64,000 nt of DNA from Heyndrickxia shackletonii (lineage in GTDB: Bacteria > Bacillota > Bacilli > Bacillales > Bacillaceae_C). The notes below the pieces were generated by a model. It made no database searches. It was not told the DNA's origin and worked only from the letters and a program-made list of their open reading frames with translations. The position numbers and the translations under genes were made by a program. Below are positions 26,934 to 33,941 of this stretch, piece by piece (the stretch's first letter is position 1; each line of letters begins with the position of its first letter). Location: contig NZ_LJJC01000004.1 in NCBI RefSeq assembly GCF_001420715.1, positions 3,553,740-3,617,739 on the forward strand. The letters run 5' to 3'.

Positions 26934-27115
26934 GCAAAGCTCGGTGCGCCACAGCTTTGCTTACGGATGCGTGAAATTAGCATGTTAAATTTTACTCGGT
27001 AAAATTTGAAATATAATTTTACCGAGTGAAAATAGCTTTTCCATTTTCACCTGATGCCCTTATCAAAAAGATGAGGATACGCAGAAATCCGTCAGCCAAA
27101 GAGCTGCTTGGGCTC
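26931..27115 (+). repeat. Dispersed repeat, degenerate copy after yhaA
   Basis: Begins in the yhaA stop codon (TAAGCAAAGC) and keeps GGTGCGCC, CTTACGGATGCG, then two GTGAAA/TTTCAC-type modules, including a perfect AAATTTTAC...GTAAAATTT palindrome near 26989-27025, and CGCAGAAATCCG near the 3' end. It appears to have gained module copies and lost the central part. No gene is visible in 26934-27279 apart from this and the terminator. Confidence 0.55.
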
Positions 27116-27178
27116 ATAAAATTAAATTTGCTGATAGAAAATATTATCTTTAAGATAGCATTCCTTCCTGTCTGAAGA

Positions 27179-27206
27179 AATCTCCCCGAATATGGGGATT
27201 TTTTTA
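27179..27206 (+). terminator. Terminator upstream of yhaL
   Basis: CCCC and GGGG with flanking A/T pairs around GAATAT, then TTTTTTT on the forward strand. It probably ends the yhaA transcript. Confidence 0.65.
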
Positions 27207-27279
27207 TTCTCTTATACATAAAAGAATGATGGATTCATATAATGTAGAAATGGACAAACAGTAGGAAGGAGAATAGCAC

Positions 27280-27459
27280 ATGTCATTGCCGATTTGGATT
27301 TACTTTGTTATAGCAGGAATTGTAATTAGTGCTTTCATGGCTGTGAAAACAGCAAAAGAGGATCGAGATCAAGAAATGGAATGGATTGAAAAAGAAGGCA
27401 AAGAATATATAGATAGAATGCAAGAAGAAAAAGAACGCCGTAAACAAGAAGTGGGATGA
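27280..27459 (+). CDS. yhaL: Sporulation membrane protein YhaL
   Basis: A 59-residue frame with AGGAAGGAG at an ideal distance. An N-terminal membrane helix (IWIYFVIAGIVISAFMAV, about 5-22) is followed by a highly charged coiled segment (KEDRDQEMEWIEKEGKEYID). B. subtilis yhaL, next to prsA, encodes a protein of this design made during sporulation. A bidirectional terminator separates it from the convergent prsA. Its function is unknown to me beyond the sporulation link. Confidence 0.8.
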   Translation: MSLPIWIYFVIAGIVISAFMAVKTAKEDRDQEMEWIEKEGKEYIDRMQEEKERRKQEVG

Positions 27460-27483
27460 GGAATCAAGTCCTCTGACCCACAC

Positions 27484-27518
27484 AAAAAAGGACAAGGTGA
27501 AATCCTTGTCCCTTTTTT
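27484..27518. terminator. Bidirectional terminator between yhaL and prsA
   Basis: AAAAAAGGACAAGG and CCTTGTCC form the stem; six As precede and six Ts follow, so both converging genes can end here. Confidence 0.9.
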
Positions 27519-27523
27519 ATGTG

Positions 27524-28423
27524 TTATTTAGTAGAAGTTCCGGTACTTGATGGATTAGCATTTAATACGTTATCTAATGTACTCTTTAAGTCTTTATCTT
27601 CAATTTTCACATTAGCATCTTTAAGTTCCGATTGCATTGCTTTCGCGATTTTTGTATTATCCACTTTTGATGTTTTAATATCTTGCTCAATTTGCTTTTT
27701 CATTTTATCATCAAGTGGTGCTTTTTTCTTCTTACCAGTTAATTGAATAATGTGGTAGCCATAATCAGACTTAATCGGCTTACTAATTTCATTTAGTTTT
27801 AAAGCATATGCAGCATTTTCAAATGCAGGCACCATTTTACCTGGACCAAACCAGCCAAGATCTCCACCTTTTGATGCTGAACCCGTATCAGTAGAATATT
27901 TCTTCGCTAAGTCCTCAAATTTTTGACCTGCTTTAAGCTTTGCTTCAATATCATTCGCCGTTTTTAAGTCTTTAACTAAAATATGACGAGCTTTGATATC
28001 TGGTTTTATATTTTTATCGTAATAGTCTTTTATTTCCTTATCTGTAACTTTAACATCTTTTGTAGCAGCTTGTTGTTCAAGAAGTCCTACTTTAATGGTA
28101 TTTCGGAAATCTTTCTCATCTTTATAACCATATTGTTGAAGAGCGGAATCAAACTGAGCACCAAGTTGATCCTTAGCCTGTTGAACCTGCTTATCTACAT
28201 CCTTAGAGGAAACTTTATATTTTTTAGATAATACTTTTTCAAAAATAAGTTGTTGCAGAACTTGCTCACCATATTTATCTTTTAAAGCAGTGTAAAGTTC
28301 ATCTTGAGTAATATTACCAGCCTTTGTTTTTACTACTACATCTTTACCGCTGCCACTATTGCCGCAGGCAGCCAGTCCAACCACACTTGCTGCAAGTGTC
28401 AAGGATAGTATCCATTTCTTCAT
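27524..28423 (-). CDS. prsA: Extracellular foldase lipoprotein PrsA
   Basis: A 299-residue peptidyl-prolyl isomerase anchored at the outer face of the membrane, needed for folding of secreted proteins and PBPs. Signal peptide with lipobox GLAACGNSG (Cys 20), N-terminal chaperone part, central parvulin domain (KARHILVKD, LAKKYSTDTGSASKGGDLGWFGPGKM, YGYHIIQLTGK; about 133-228) and a helical C-terminal part. All agrees with Bacillus PrsA in length and order. GGGAGTTG precedes the ATG. ScoC, encoded nearby, is a known repressor of exoprotein genes. Confidence 0.95.
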   Translation of the reverse strand: MKKWILSLTLAASVVGLAACGNSGSGKDVVVKTKAGNITQDELYTALKDKYGEQVLQQLIFEKVLSKKYKVSSKDVDKQVQQAKDQLGAQFDSALQQYGYKDEKDFRNTIKVGLLEQQAATKDVKVTDKEIKDYYDKNIKPDIKARHILVKDLKTANDIEAKLKAGQKFEDLAKKYSTDTGSASKGGDLGWFGPGKMVPAFENAAYALKLNEISKPIKSDYGYHIIQLTGKKKKAPLDDKMKKQIEQDIKTSKVDNTKIAKAMQSELKDANVKIEDKDLKSTLDNVLNANPSSTGTSTK

Positions 28424-28781
28424 TCAATAACAACTCCCAACTGTATTTATCTTGTGTATACAACTAATAAGGGATTTCGAGCCTATCCCAACCGCTTATA
28501 CTTATGAAGGAATACGGGCTATAGTACAAATGCATATATTTTGTATACAAGCACAATACAACTTATGATACATTTCATTTCTTAAAATAGAATTAATAGC
28601 TCCTCCACTATTTCCCTCATAAAATCTACAAAACATACTATAACACAAATCTTGTCAGAAAAGAAACATATTATCAGAATTCTAATGGAAATCTAATGTT
28701 CACTATTTTGCTTTTACAGTGATGTGAACGGTACCAACGCTTTTAAATTAGAGTTTCATACTAATAATAGGCATTTGTTCT
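28424..28781. other. Intergenic region upstream of prsA
   Basis: About 360 bp of AT-rich sequence that should contain the prsA promoter. I find no frame with a ribosome-binding site and no repeat family member; a TATACTTATGAAGG-like stretch near 28496 and TTGTATACAAG (a small palindrome near 28541) are the only landmarks. Confidence 0.45.
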
Positions 28782-28810
28782 ACACCAAATAGTCAAATGC
28801 ACATAACATA
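28782..28810 (+). promoter_or_regulatory. Possible sigma-K type promoter for the tiny protein genes
   Basis: ACA at 28782 and CATAACATA at 28802-28810 with a 17-bp spacer fit the loose sigma-K pattern (AC near -35, CATANNNTA near -10). It lies 30 bp upstream of the first tiny frame. Weak consensus, so only suggestive. Confidence 0.35.
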
Positions 28811-28840
28811 AAGGGAAAGAAAAAAAGGAGGTATTCAAAT

Positions 28841-28924
28841 ATGAACTTTGCAGGTGGCGGTTTCGCTTTAATTGTCGTGCTTTTTATCCTGCTAATCATT
28901 GTAGGGGCAGCTTTCCTTTGTTAG
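28841..28924 (+). CDS. YjcZ family tiny membrane protein (first copy)
   Basis: A 27-residue protein, MNFAGGGFALIVVLFILLII then VGAAFLC, with a strong AAGGAGGT site. The Gly-rich start followed by FALIVVLFILLIIVGA is the signature of the tiny-TM Bacillus family (YjcZ/YhzE type), one helix with almost no tail. Too short for most gene finders. Members are linked to sporulation. A second copy follows 83 bp later. Confidence 0.88.
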   Translation: MNFAGGGFALIVVLFILLIIVGAAFLC

Positions 28925-29007
28925 AAAAAGCCGTCAATAAGACGAATGCCTTAACGATATGAAATAAGAAATATAAAAAAAGATCAATTTAGAGGAGGTG
29001 TTATACA

Positions 29008-29097
29008 ATGACCGGAGGCGCATACGGAGCTGGTTTTGCATTGCTGGTAGTATTATTTATTCTGCTCATCATTATCGGTGCATCTTGGGTGTATTAA
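29008..29097 (+). CDS. YjcZ family tiny membrane protein (second copy)
   Basis: A 29-residue paralogue of the preceding gene: MTGGAYGAGFALLVVLFILL then IIIGASWVY. AGAGGAGGTG lies eight bases upstream. Both share FALxVVLFILLII, so they arose by duplication; the N-terminal Gly-rich part and the last residues differ. A dispersed repeat starts almost at its stop codon. Confidence 0.88.
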   Translation: MTGGAYGAGFALLVVLFILLIIIGASWVY

Positions 29098-29100
29098 TAA

Positions 29101-29252
29101 GTAAGCAGAAGCACATTATCATCGACGTACGGACTGAGGGGCTTCATGCTGTGTTAAAGAAAACATAGCAAGGTAATTCGCTGCTGATGTTAACTTATCG
29201 TAGGAAGGAGACCCGGAAGTCCGCTAGTCGATAGGCGCTGGAGCTAAGTCAA
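29101..29252 (+). repeat. Dispersed repeat, diverged copy with compensated stems
   Basis: Starts four bases after the second tiny gene's stop codon and ends GGCGCTGGAGCTAAGTC. Compared with the copy at 53643, stem block ATCGGC/GCCGAT has become ATCGAC/GTCGAT, and CGGATTTC/GAAATCCG has become CGGACT/AGTCCG; both changes keep pairing. The outer AGCGCCT arm is partly lost (AAGCACA). This copy is the best evidence that the folded form matters. Confidence 0.8.
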
Positions 29253-29303
29253 AGAAAAACTCATTGAATATTTATTGGAATTTGTTATTTTTATTATTAA
29301 TTT

Positions 29304-29336
29304 AAAAGGGTCAGGCATTCAAGCCTGACTTTTTTA
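29304..29336 (+). terminator. Terminator after the tiny-protein genes
   Basis: GTCAGGC and GCCTGAC stem with an ATTCAA loop and a run of Ts on the forward strand; short A tracts before it may let it work in reverse too. It lies beyond the dispersed repeat, so the repeat is probably part of the transcript. Confidence 0.8.
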
Positions 29337-29409
29337 TGTACAAAAGGTTATTATCCCCAAGAAAAAAGGAAATGTATATGTTTTTAGTCACCATTTTCAA
29401 GCGGTGTAT

Positions 29410-29589
29410 TTATGCAGTAATAATTTCTACATATGAAGATACCAGCAATATAGTTATGAGAATATTAATCGTCATAAAAACTTTCGGCTGACGGTCTTCT
29501 GGAATTTCCTTTTGAATACAAAGAGAATTGGTCAAGCTATTAAAGGAATACAGAATAAAAACAGCAAAAATAATAAAAATGGAGATCAT
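29410..29589 (-). CDS. Small two-helix membrane protein
   Basis: A 59-residue frame beginning MISIFIIFAVFILYSFNSL, with GGGAGGGG six bases before its ATG, which is convincing. Two hydrophobic segments (about 2-20 and 38-57) flank a short polar loop (CIQKEIPEDRQPKV). I do not recognise the family. It is convergent with the tiny-protein genes, and the terminator at 29304-29336 could serve it. Confidence 0.6.
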   Translation of the reverse strand: MISIFIIFAVFILYSFNSLTNSLCIQKEIPEDRQPKVFMTINILITILLVSSYVEIITA

Positions 29590-29686
29590 CCATAACCCCT
29601 CCCCATATCTCCTATAAATTAGGATATCAAAAGTTTATCAAAAAAGATAGATGAAAATGCTCTTATCGAAGAACGGAAAATGATTT

Positions 29687-29791
29687 ATGATAGGCTTATG
29701 TGCAGTTCTTGCACTATATTCATCATATGAAGCAATATTACTCTTATTAATTTTTTTAATTATCAAAACAATAAAACAAAACAAATATTAG
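29687..29791 (+). CDS. Possible 34-residue single-helix protein
   Basis: A short frame, MIGLCAVLALYSSYEAILLL then LIFLIIKTIKQNKY, is hydrophobic with a basic tail, as a real small membrane protein would be. However its ribosome-binding site is poor (GAACGGAAAATGATTT), so it may be chance. The rest of 29590-30004 carries a repeat copy. Confidence 0.25.
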   Translation: MIGLCAVLALYSSYEAILLLLIFLIIKTIKQNKY

Positions 29792-29845
29792 TTGTAAAAT
29801 ATACTTGAAATGTATATATTTTTTTGGTTAAGATGTAACATATTA

Positions 29846-29977
29846 AGAAGGAAACGCTATGATCTTAGGCGACGAATTTCGTATTCTTCGATGCATACTT
29901 CGGGAAACAGAGAGTCGATTTCCGCTTTATCGTAAGATGAGAGCAATCCCCTAGACGCTTGACGCTAGAGCCAGACA
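29846..29977 (+). repeat. Dispersed repeat, degenerate copy upstream of yhaI
   Basis: Retained blocks: GAAGGAAACGC, GACGAATTTCGTATTCTTCGA, CGGGAAACAGAGAG, TTTATCGTAAGATGAGAG, GACGCTAGAGCCAGACA. The order is that of the family; the central part is shortened. It stops 28 bp before the yhaI start codon, so it lies in the yhaI leader. Confidence 0.6.
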
Positions 29978-30004
29978 AAAGAAAACATTAAACGAGGTTG
30001 GGAA

Positions 30005-30337
30005 ATGGAAAATTTCGAAGAACGATTGAAAAGAATGGAATATTATCAATCACTGCTTTTACAAATGTCAAAAAAAGAAGGCTTTGGTTTCTATCAATTA
30101 ATCATAGAAAAACAATTAACAGAGGAAGATGTAGCACAGTTCTTTGACCTTTGTGAGAGTTTGAGCAAAGAATATGAAGAATTAAAAGCGGAAAATTTTG
30201 TCTACTTTTCTCCGCTTTATGTAAAGTTCAAAGAAAGGCTACATCCTAAACTGCACCCTCACGAAGTGATAATGGCATGCATCGATCAAAAAATATATTC
30301 GGAATTAATGCATACCTTATTGAAAAATATTTCTTAA
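30005..30337 (+). CDS. yhaI: YhaI family protein (DUF1878)
   Basis: A 110-residue, soluble, mostly helical protein starting [20 protein letters not shown]. It matches YhaI, a conserved Bacillus protein of unknown function that lies next to scoC in B. subtilis as here. Its stop codon overlaps that of the convergent scoC within TTCTTAAGAA, so no terminator stands between them. The start has only a modest site (GAGGTTGGGAA). Confidence 0.82.
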   Translation: MENFEERLKRMEYYQSLLLQMSKKEGFGFYQLIIEKQLTEEDVAQFFDLCESLSKEYEELKAENFVYFSPLYVKFKERLHPKLHPHEVIMACIDQKIYSELMHTLLKNIS

Positions 30338-30906
30338 GAATGTTCATTTTCCAAGGATAATTTTTTGATTTTCCCATCATCCTCCGTGAACTCTGTTTCA
30401 ATATTATTAAAGGACTTTTCGAATATTTTCACAAAGTCATCCCCGTAAATATTTCGAATTACCGCCATAAGTTCAATAAATTCTGGAAATTTACCATATA
30501 AGTTTCGAATTGGCATAGCACCTTGAAAAATGGTATTTGTGGATGGATTAAAGGATTCCATTAATTCTAATAATATCTTTTCCCCATCTTCTGTAATTTG
30601 AATATACGTGTTTCTTTTGTCATTTTCCTTTTTGGAAAACTGCAACAAACCTCTCTCCTCTAATTTCTTTGAAAAATTGAAAGCGGTCGAAACATGCATT
30701 ACCCCAAATTTTGCGACATCAGAAATAGAAGCACCTTTAAGATGATAAGCAATCCATAAAATGTGGTGCTCGTTGATATTCAAATCATAGGGCTTAATCC
30801 ATTGTTGCCAGTCTTTTTCTATTGTCTTCCACAATGCTTTGCTTAATTGAGCTATTCTTTGGCTAAAAAGCATAGCTTCCTTAATTGAAAATTGATCCCC
30901 TGTCAT
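30334..30906 (-). CDS. scoC: MarR-family transition-state regulator ScoC (Hpr)
   Basis: A 190-residue winged-helix regulator that in B. subtilis represses protease genes (aprE, nprE), peptide-transport operons and sporulation functions. Long identical stretches to the Bacillus protein are visible, such as [33 protein letters not shown] and [20 protein letters not shown] (recognition helix, about 66-85). It is slightly shorter at the C-terminus than the B. subtilis protein. The start at 30906 follows GTGGGTGA; a longer frame lacks a site. Confidence 0.95.
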   Translation of the reverse strand: MTGDQFSIKEAMLFSQRIAQLSKALWKTIEKDWQQWIKPYDLNINEHHILWIAYHLKGASISDVAKFGVMHVSTAFNFSKKLEERGLLQFSKKENDKRNTYIQITEDGEKILLELMESFNPSTNTIFQGAMPIRNLYGKFPEFIELMAVIRNIYGDDFVKIFEKSFNNIETEFTEDDGKIKKLSLENEHS

Positions 30907-31008
30907 TATTTCACCCACTTTTATCTCTTTAATAACATTATGCCAATAAAACAAAAATTAATAAAGATATAAATTGACAAAATTTTTTGAAACGAGAAAT
31001 ATAATAAA

Positions 31009-31033
31009 AAAACCCCATTTATAACGGAGTTTT
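31009..31033 (-). terminator. Terminator of yhaH
   Basis: ACTCC pairs with GGGGT (one G-T) and the reverse strand continues with TTTTTTT, directly after the yhaH stop codon. Confidence 0.65.
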
Positions 31034-31402
31034 TCAGGCATTTTTATTCGTCTTTATTTCTAATTCTTCAATGGTTTTTTGAATTTCTTTTAATTCATTG
31101 AAAAGTGATTGCTTTGTTGGCTCGATTTCCTTTTGCCATTCATTTATCGATGTTTTAATATCGTGAATAATTTCTATGGCTATCTCTTTTCCTTCTCCGG
31201 ATAATTTGGAAAATGAATTTTTTAAACGGGTAAGATTCAATCTGATATCTTGTAAGTTACTTGCCCAATCATCCGCCGTTTCTTTTAATTGAACCCGAAG
31301 CTCTTTTCCGGAAGTTGGGGCTGCTAATAACGCAGTAATAGCACCTGCAATACTGCCAAAAAGAAATCCATAACCTAGAGACCTTTTATTCATTCTATTC
31401 AC
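31034..31402 (-). CDS. yhaH: YtxH-like protein YhaH
   Basis: A 122-residue protein with an N-terminal helix of the YtxH type (SLGYGFLFGSIAGAITALLAAPTSGKELR, about 6-35) and a long amphipathic helical tail with coiled-coil character. YtxH-family proteins are linked to general stress and membrane association; their molecular role is unknown. In B. subtilis yhaH follows scoC in the same way. The ATG has AGAGGTG upstream. Confidence 0.85.
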   Translation of the reverse strand: MNRMNKRSLGYGFLFGSIAGAITALLAAPTSGKELRVQLKETADDWASNLQDIRLNLTRLKNSFSKLSGEGKEIAIEIIHDIKTSINEWQKEIEPTKQSLFNELKEIQKTIEELEIKTNKNA

Positions 31403-31500
31403 CTCTGTTTGTTTCTATATCCTATTATAACAGATTCGAAACTAACTTCTAAAAAATATCATAAATTATTCAAATGTTTAATATATGACAAAAATACTCT

Positions 31501-31620
31501 AGCATACGGATTTCTTAGTCACTAGCGAGACCAACGGAAACACAGCGAAGAAGTTCATGAGTTGATGACATACCGCACGGATAAGTCCCTAGTAGACAGT
31601 GTTAATGCTAGATATAGACT
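31501..31620 (+). repeat. Dispersed repeat, degenerate copy upstream of yhaH
   Basis: Blocks AGCATACGGATTTCTTAGTC, GGAAACACAGCGAAG, TTCATGAGTTGATG and GATAAGTCC follow the family order. The outer arms are mostly lost (AATGCTAGATATAGAC at the end). The stem CGGATTT has decayed against GATAAGTCC. It fills most of the gap 31403-31719, where no other gene is seen. Confidence 0.6.
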
Positions 31621-31719
31621 TCATAGGTTAAACATTTTTTTATGGAATATAATTCATTACATGTAACTGTGAAGCATATTGTAGTGGTAGGACTTACTAA
31701 TGGCATCTGGGGGAAGGAG

Positions 31720-31914
31720 ATGGCTGCCATCACTTTTTTCTTTTTTATAATTAGTATTCTTTTACTTGCTGGTATGATCTATAATATTTTAAAACATTTA
31801 CAGCCGGGCTTTTATCCACCGAAGAGAGTTTTAAAACAAAGAGTTAGATTGATGGCTGTTGGAGGCATACTGTTTGGTTTATTAGGTTTTATTTGTATGT
31901 GGATTTTCAATTAA
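31720..31914 (+). CDS. Small two-helix membrane protein
   Basis: About 64 residues, MAAITFFFFIISILLLAGMI then a basic loop (KHLQPGFYPPKRVLKQRVRL) and a second helix (MAVGGILFGLLGFICMWIF). The frame is open to 31642, but the ATG at 31720 is the start with GGGGGAAGGAG just upstream. That spacing is short, so the start could be elsewhere. I do not recognise the family. A 12-bp perfect terminator follows. Confidence 0.65.
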   Translation: MAAITFFFFIISILLLAGMIYNILKHLQPGFYPPKRVLKQRVRLMAVGGILFGLLGFICMWIFN

Positions 31915-31940
31915 AATGGCCCTAAAAATTAGGGCCATTT
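31914..31940. terminator. Bidirectional terminator between the small membrane gene and trpP
   Basis: AAATGGCCCTAA and TTAGGGCCATTT, a perfect 12-bp stem with an AAA loop, overlapping the last base of the preceding stop codon. Confidence 0.85.
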
Positions 31941-31948
31941 GATTATAT

Positions 31949-32464
31949 TTAAGCATTTTTAATGACGTGCGTTCTTCTTAATATTGTTTGCACAATTGGA
32001 TAAAGAATCGCCATCGCAACAGCATTCATTAATGCTCCTACTAAAACAGTTATATATAATACTAAGAAAGGTCCAGGTAATCCAACAAGAAGTAATGCTG
32101 AAGTTAAAAATACAGTACCTGAGATTATAGTTCCAATAACCGTAAATACGATTGCTTTAATAACAGAAAAGCTTTTTTTGGATAATAAAATATAAAGTCC
32201 AAAGAAAATAAAGGATGTAATTAATTTATCAATAATATTTGGAACAAGTCCTCCCGGAAAACTGGTAGTCAAGCCTGATATAATTCCTGTTAAAGCACCT
32301 AATAACAGTACATTTTTCTTTTCAGGAAATAACATAATTCCAAGAAACATCATCGTTAACATCATGTCCGGCTTCATATCCAAAATAATCCCAGGAATAA
32401 TGGTGTGCAGCACAGTACCGATGCCGACGAGCAAGGCCATGCTAACAAGTGACTTTGTATTCAT
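31949..32464 (-). CDS. trpP: Tryptophan transporter TrpP
   Basis: A 171-residue membrane protein with about six helices (MNTKSLVSMALLVGIGTVLH onward), the size and pattern of B. subtilis TrpP (YhaG), which imports tryptophan. The start at 32464 lies nine bases after AGGAGAG; an ATG three codons earlier overlaps the site. The region before the start holds many GAG/TAG triplets, consistent with translational repression by the tryptophan-activated TRAP protein, as known for B. subtilis trpP. Confidence 0.9.
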   Translation of the reverse strand: MNTKSLVSMALLVGIGTVLHTIIPGIILDMKPDMMLTMMFLGIMLFPEKKNVLLLGALTGIISGLTTSFPGGLVPNIIDKLITSFIFFGLYILLSKKSFSVIKAIVFTVIGTIISGTVFLTSALLLVGLPGPFLVLYITVLVGALMNAVAMAILYPIVQTILRRTHVIKNA

Positions 32465-32468
32465 TTTT

Positions 32469-32522
32469 CTCATCTCTCCTCATCATTCTATTCTCTGCTA
32501 ATCCCTCTCCTGCTGTGCACTC
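32469..32522 (-). promoter_or_regulatory. TRAP-binding triplet array over the trpP ribosome-binding site
   Basis: On the trpP strand, TAG, GAG, TAG, (TGA), GAG, GAG and GAG occur at five-base intervals (one step of four) from 32500 to 32469, with further GAGs at about 32507-32505 and 32522-32520. The array covers the AGGAG site. TRAP binds 9-11 GAG/UAG repeats with 2-3 base spacers, so with tryptophan bound it would hide the ribosome-binding site. Confidence 0.85.
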
Positions 32523-32603
32523 ACTGCCAGCAGCGAAAGTTTATTTGTATTTTATCATATACCTAACAGGCAGGAAAGAGAATTTTAATGGGAATAAAAA
32601 GTA

Positions 32604-32630
32604 AAAATCCTGCATTTAGGCAGGATTTCG
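32604..32630 (-). terminator. Terminator of hit
   Basis: AAATCCTGC and GCAGGATTT make a 9-bp stem with an ATTTAG loop; the reverse strand runs into TTTTTAC. It lies a few bases past the hit stop codon. Confidence 0.75.
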
Positions 32631-32638
32631 GGCTTTTT

Positions 32639-33061
32639 TTATTGAATATGATTAGATATTTCGCCTGCAATTTTTTGCAGATCGTCAGAACTATAATTAT
32701 CTTGATGAGATTTCCAAACAGCGCCAAATCCATCACCTTTCCCATAACGAGGAATTAGGTGTATATGGAAGTGGAAAACAGATTGTCCAGCAAATTCACC
32801 ATTGTTTTGCAATAAATTCATTCCAATTGGTTCGTAGGCAGTATTTAGGGCATTTGCTATTTTCGGTACTGCCTTAAATACATTTCCTGCGATTTCTGGA
32901 GTTAATTCAAATACATTCTTTTTATGTATTTTCGGAATAACAAGTGTATGTCCTTTTGTTACTTGGCTTAAATCAAGAAAAGCAAAGACATGTTCGTCCT
33001 CATACACTTTTGCGCTTGGAAGCTCCCCGTTAATTATCTTGCAAAAAATACAATCACTCAC
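32639..33061 (-). CDS. hit: HIT-family nucleotide-binding protein
   Basis: A 140-residue histidine-triad protein that hydrolyses nucleoside phosphoramidates or related adenylates in known cases. An N-terminal zinc-type pair CIFC opens the protein, and the triad QSVFHFHIHLIP stands near residue 100. The start is the GTG at 33061 seven bases after AAAGGTGG; the frame is open 50 codons further but there is no site and the extension runs through a repeat. It is divergent from ecsABC, exactly as in B. subtilis. Confidence 0.92.
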   Translation of the reverse strand: MSDCIFCKIINGELPSAKVYEDEHVFAFLDLSQVTKGHTLVIPKIHKKNVFELTPEIAGNVFKAVPKIANALNTAYEPIGMNLLQNNGEFAGQSVFHFHIHLIPRYGKGDGFGAVWKSHQDNYSSDDLQKIAGEISNHIQ

Positions 33062-33121
33062 AGCAATTCCACCTTTCTGCTTTTTATTTATTATACTAGG
33101 AAGTGGCGGAAGTTGGAAGTT

Positions 33122-33304
33122 AGAAAAGCGGAAGCGCCTTGCCCATCGGCGTACGGATTTCGTAGTCTTCGACTGAGATAAAGGAAACACAGTGAGGTAG
33201 TTCACGAACAAGTGAAAATCGCACTTCCATTTTCAACTGATGTTGACTTATCGTAGGGAGGAGACGGAGAAATCCGCTAGCCGATAGGCGCTGTAACTAG
33301 ACAA
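33122..33304 (+). repeat. Dispersed repeat, full copy with module in the centre
   Basis: Almost identical to the copy at 53643, except for a 28-bp insertion at 33210-33237 carrying the AGTGAAAATCGCACTTCCAT module after GTTCACGAAC; AAC flanks it on both sides. All three stem pairs (AGCGCCT/AGGCGCT, ATCGGC/GCCGAT, CGGATTTC/GAAATCCG) are intact. Confidence 0.9.
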
Positions 33305-33941
33305 GGATATTTTTGAAATAAAGAAGGGACGGGATTTCCGTATGGATCCCGTCCCACCTGAAGGGGTATTTAAAGATATAGGTTTTCGTCTATTCAGCCT
33401 TTGATAAACACCTCATTTTTCGATGAATGTGTTATAAAGCTAGTGGAGTAAATGACCTTTGTTCAACGTGATCATCCCCTTATTGCTTAAAAGTTTTTAT
33501 TTAGACTTTTAAAACAGTAAGCGATCTACGACAAACACCTCATTTTTCATGTTGGTGTAAAATCCGTTGTTGTCATTTTATGACTTTTCCCTAATCAGCT
33601 TATATTACGGATCTCGGTCTTTAACAACCACCCCGTTATAAGTTTTGTAAATCCCCTTCGATAATAGAATGTGCAATCATAAGGAAGTTATACACTTTTT
33701 CACAAAATGACCGTTTTCTTTTTTAATTAAAGTGTTGGATAATGTTACAATATCAATAATCAATGCTGTTTTCATACAATTTATTGTTTTACCTCTTTGT
33801 ATAAGATACAGAAACAGTACAGTTTCATGGCATCTTTTCTGAAAATGTATTGAGTCTATTTGAATAGAGAAATTTATGGAAGTTTTGATTCAACAAAGGA
33901 TAAGAAAAGAGCCATAATCCATGAATGAAAGGACGTACAAA
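33305..33941. other. hit-ecsA intergenic region
   Basis: A hairpin GGGACGGGAT/ATCCCGTCCC with a ten-base loop lies near 33325-33353. Two similar stretches, AAACACCTCATTTTTC followed by a TGNTNNTGTNNT-like arm, occur near 33409 and 33535, so this region carries a short imperfect duplication. The ecsA promoter must lie near 33700-33900. No gene is seen. Confidence 0.5.

Noticed and set aside
33062-33211. Longer N-terminus for the HIT protein
   Set aside because: The extension has no ribosome-binding site and reads into the dispersed repeat; the family starts at the GTG at 33061.
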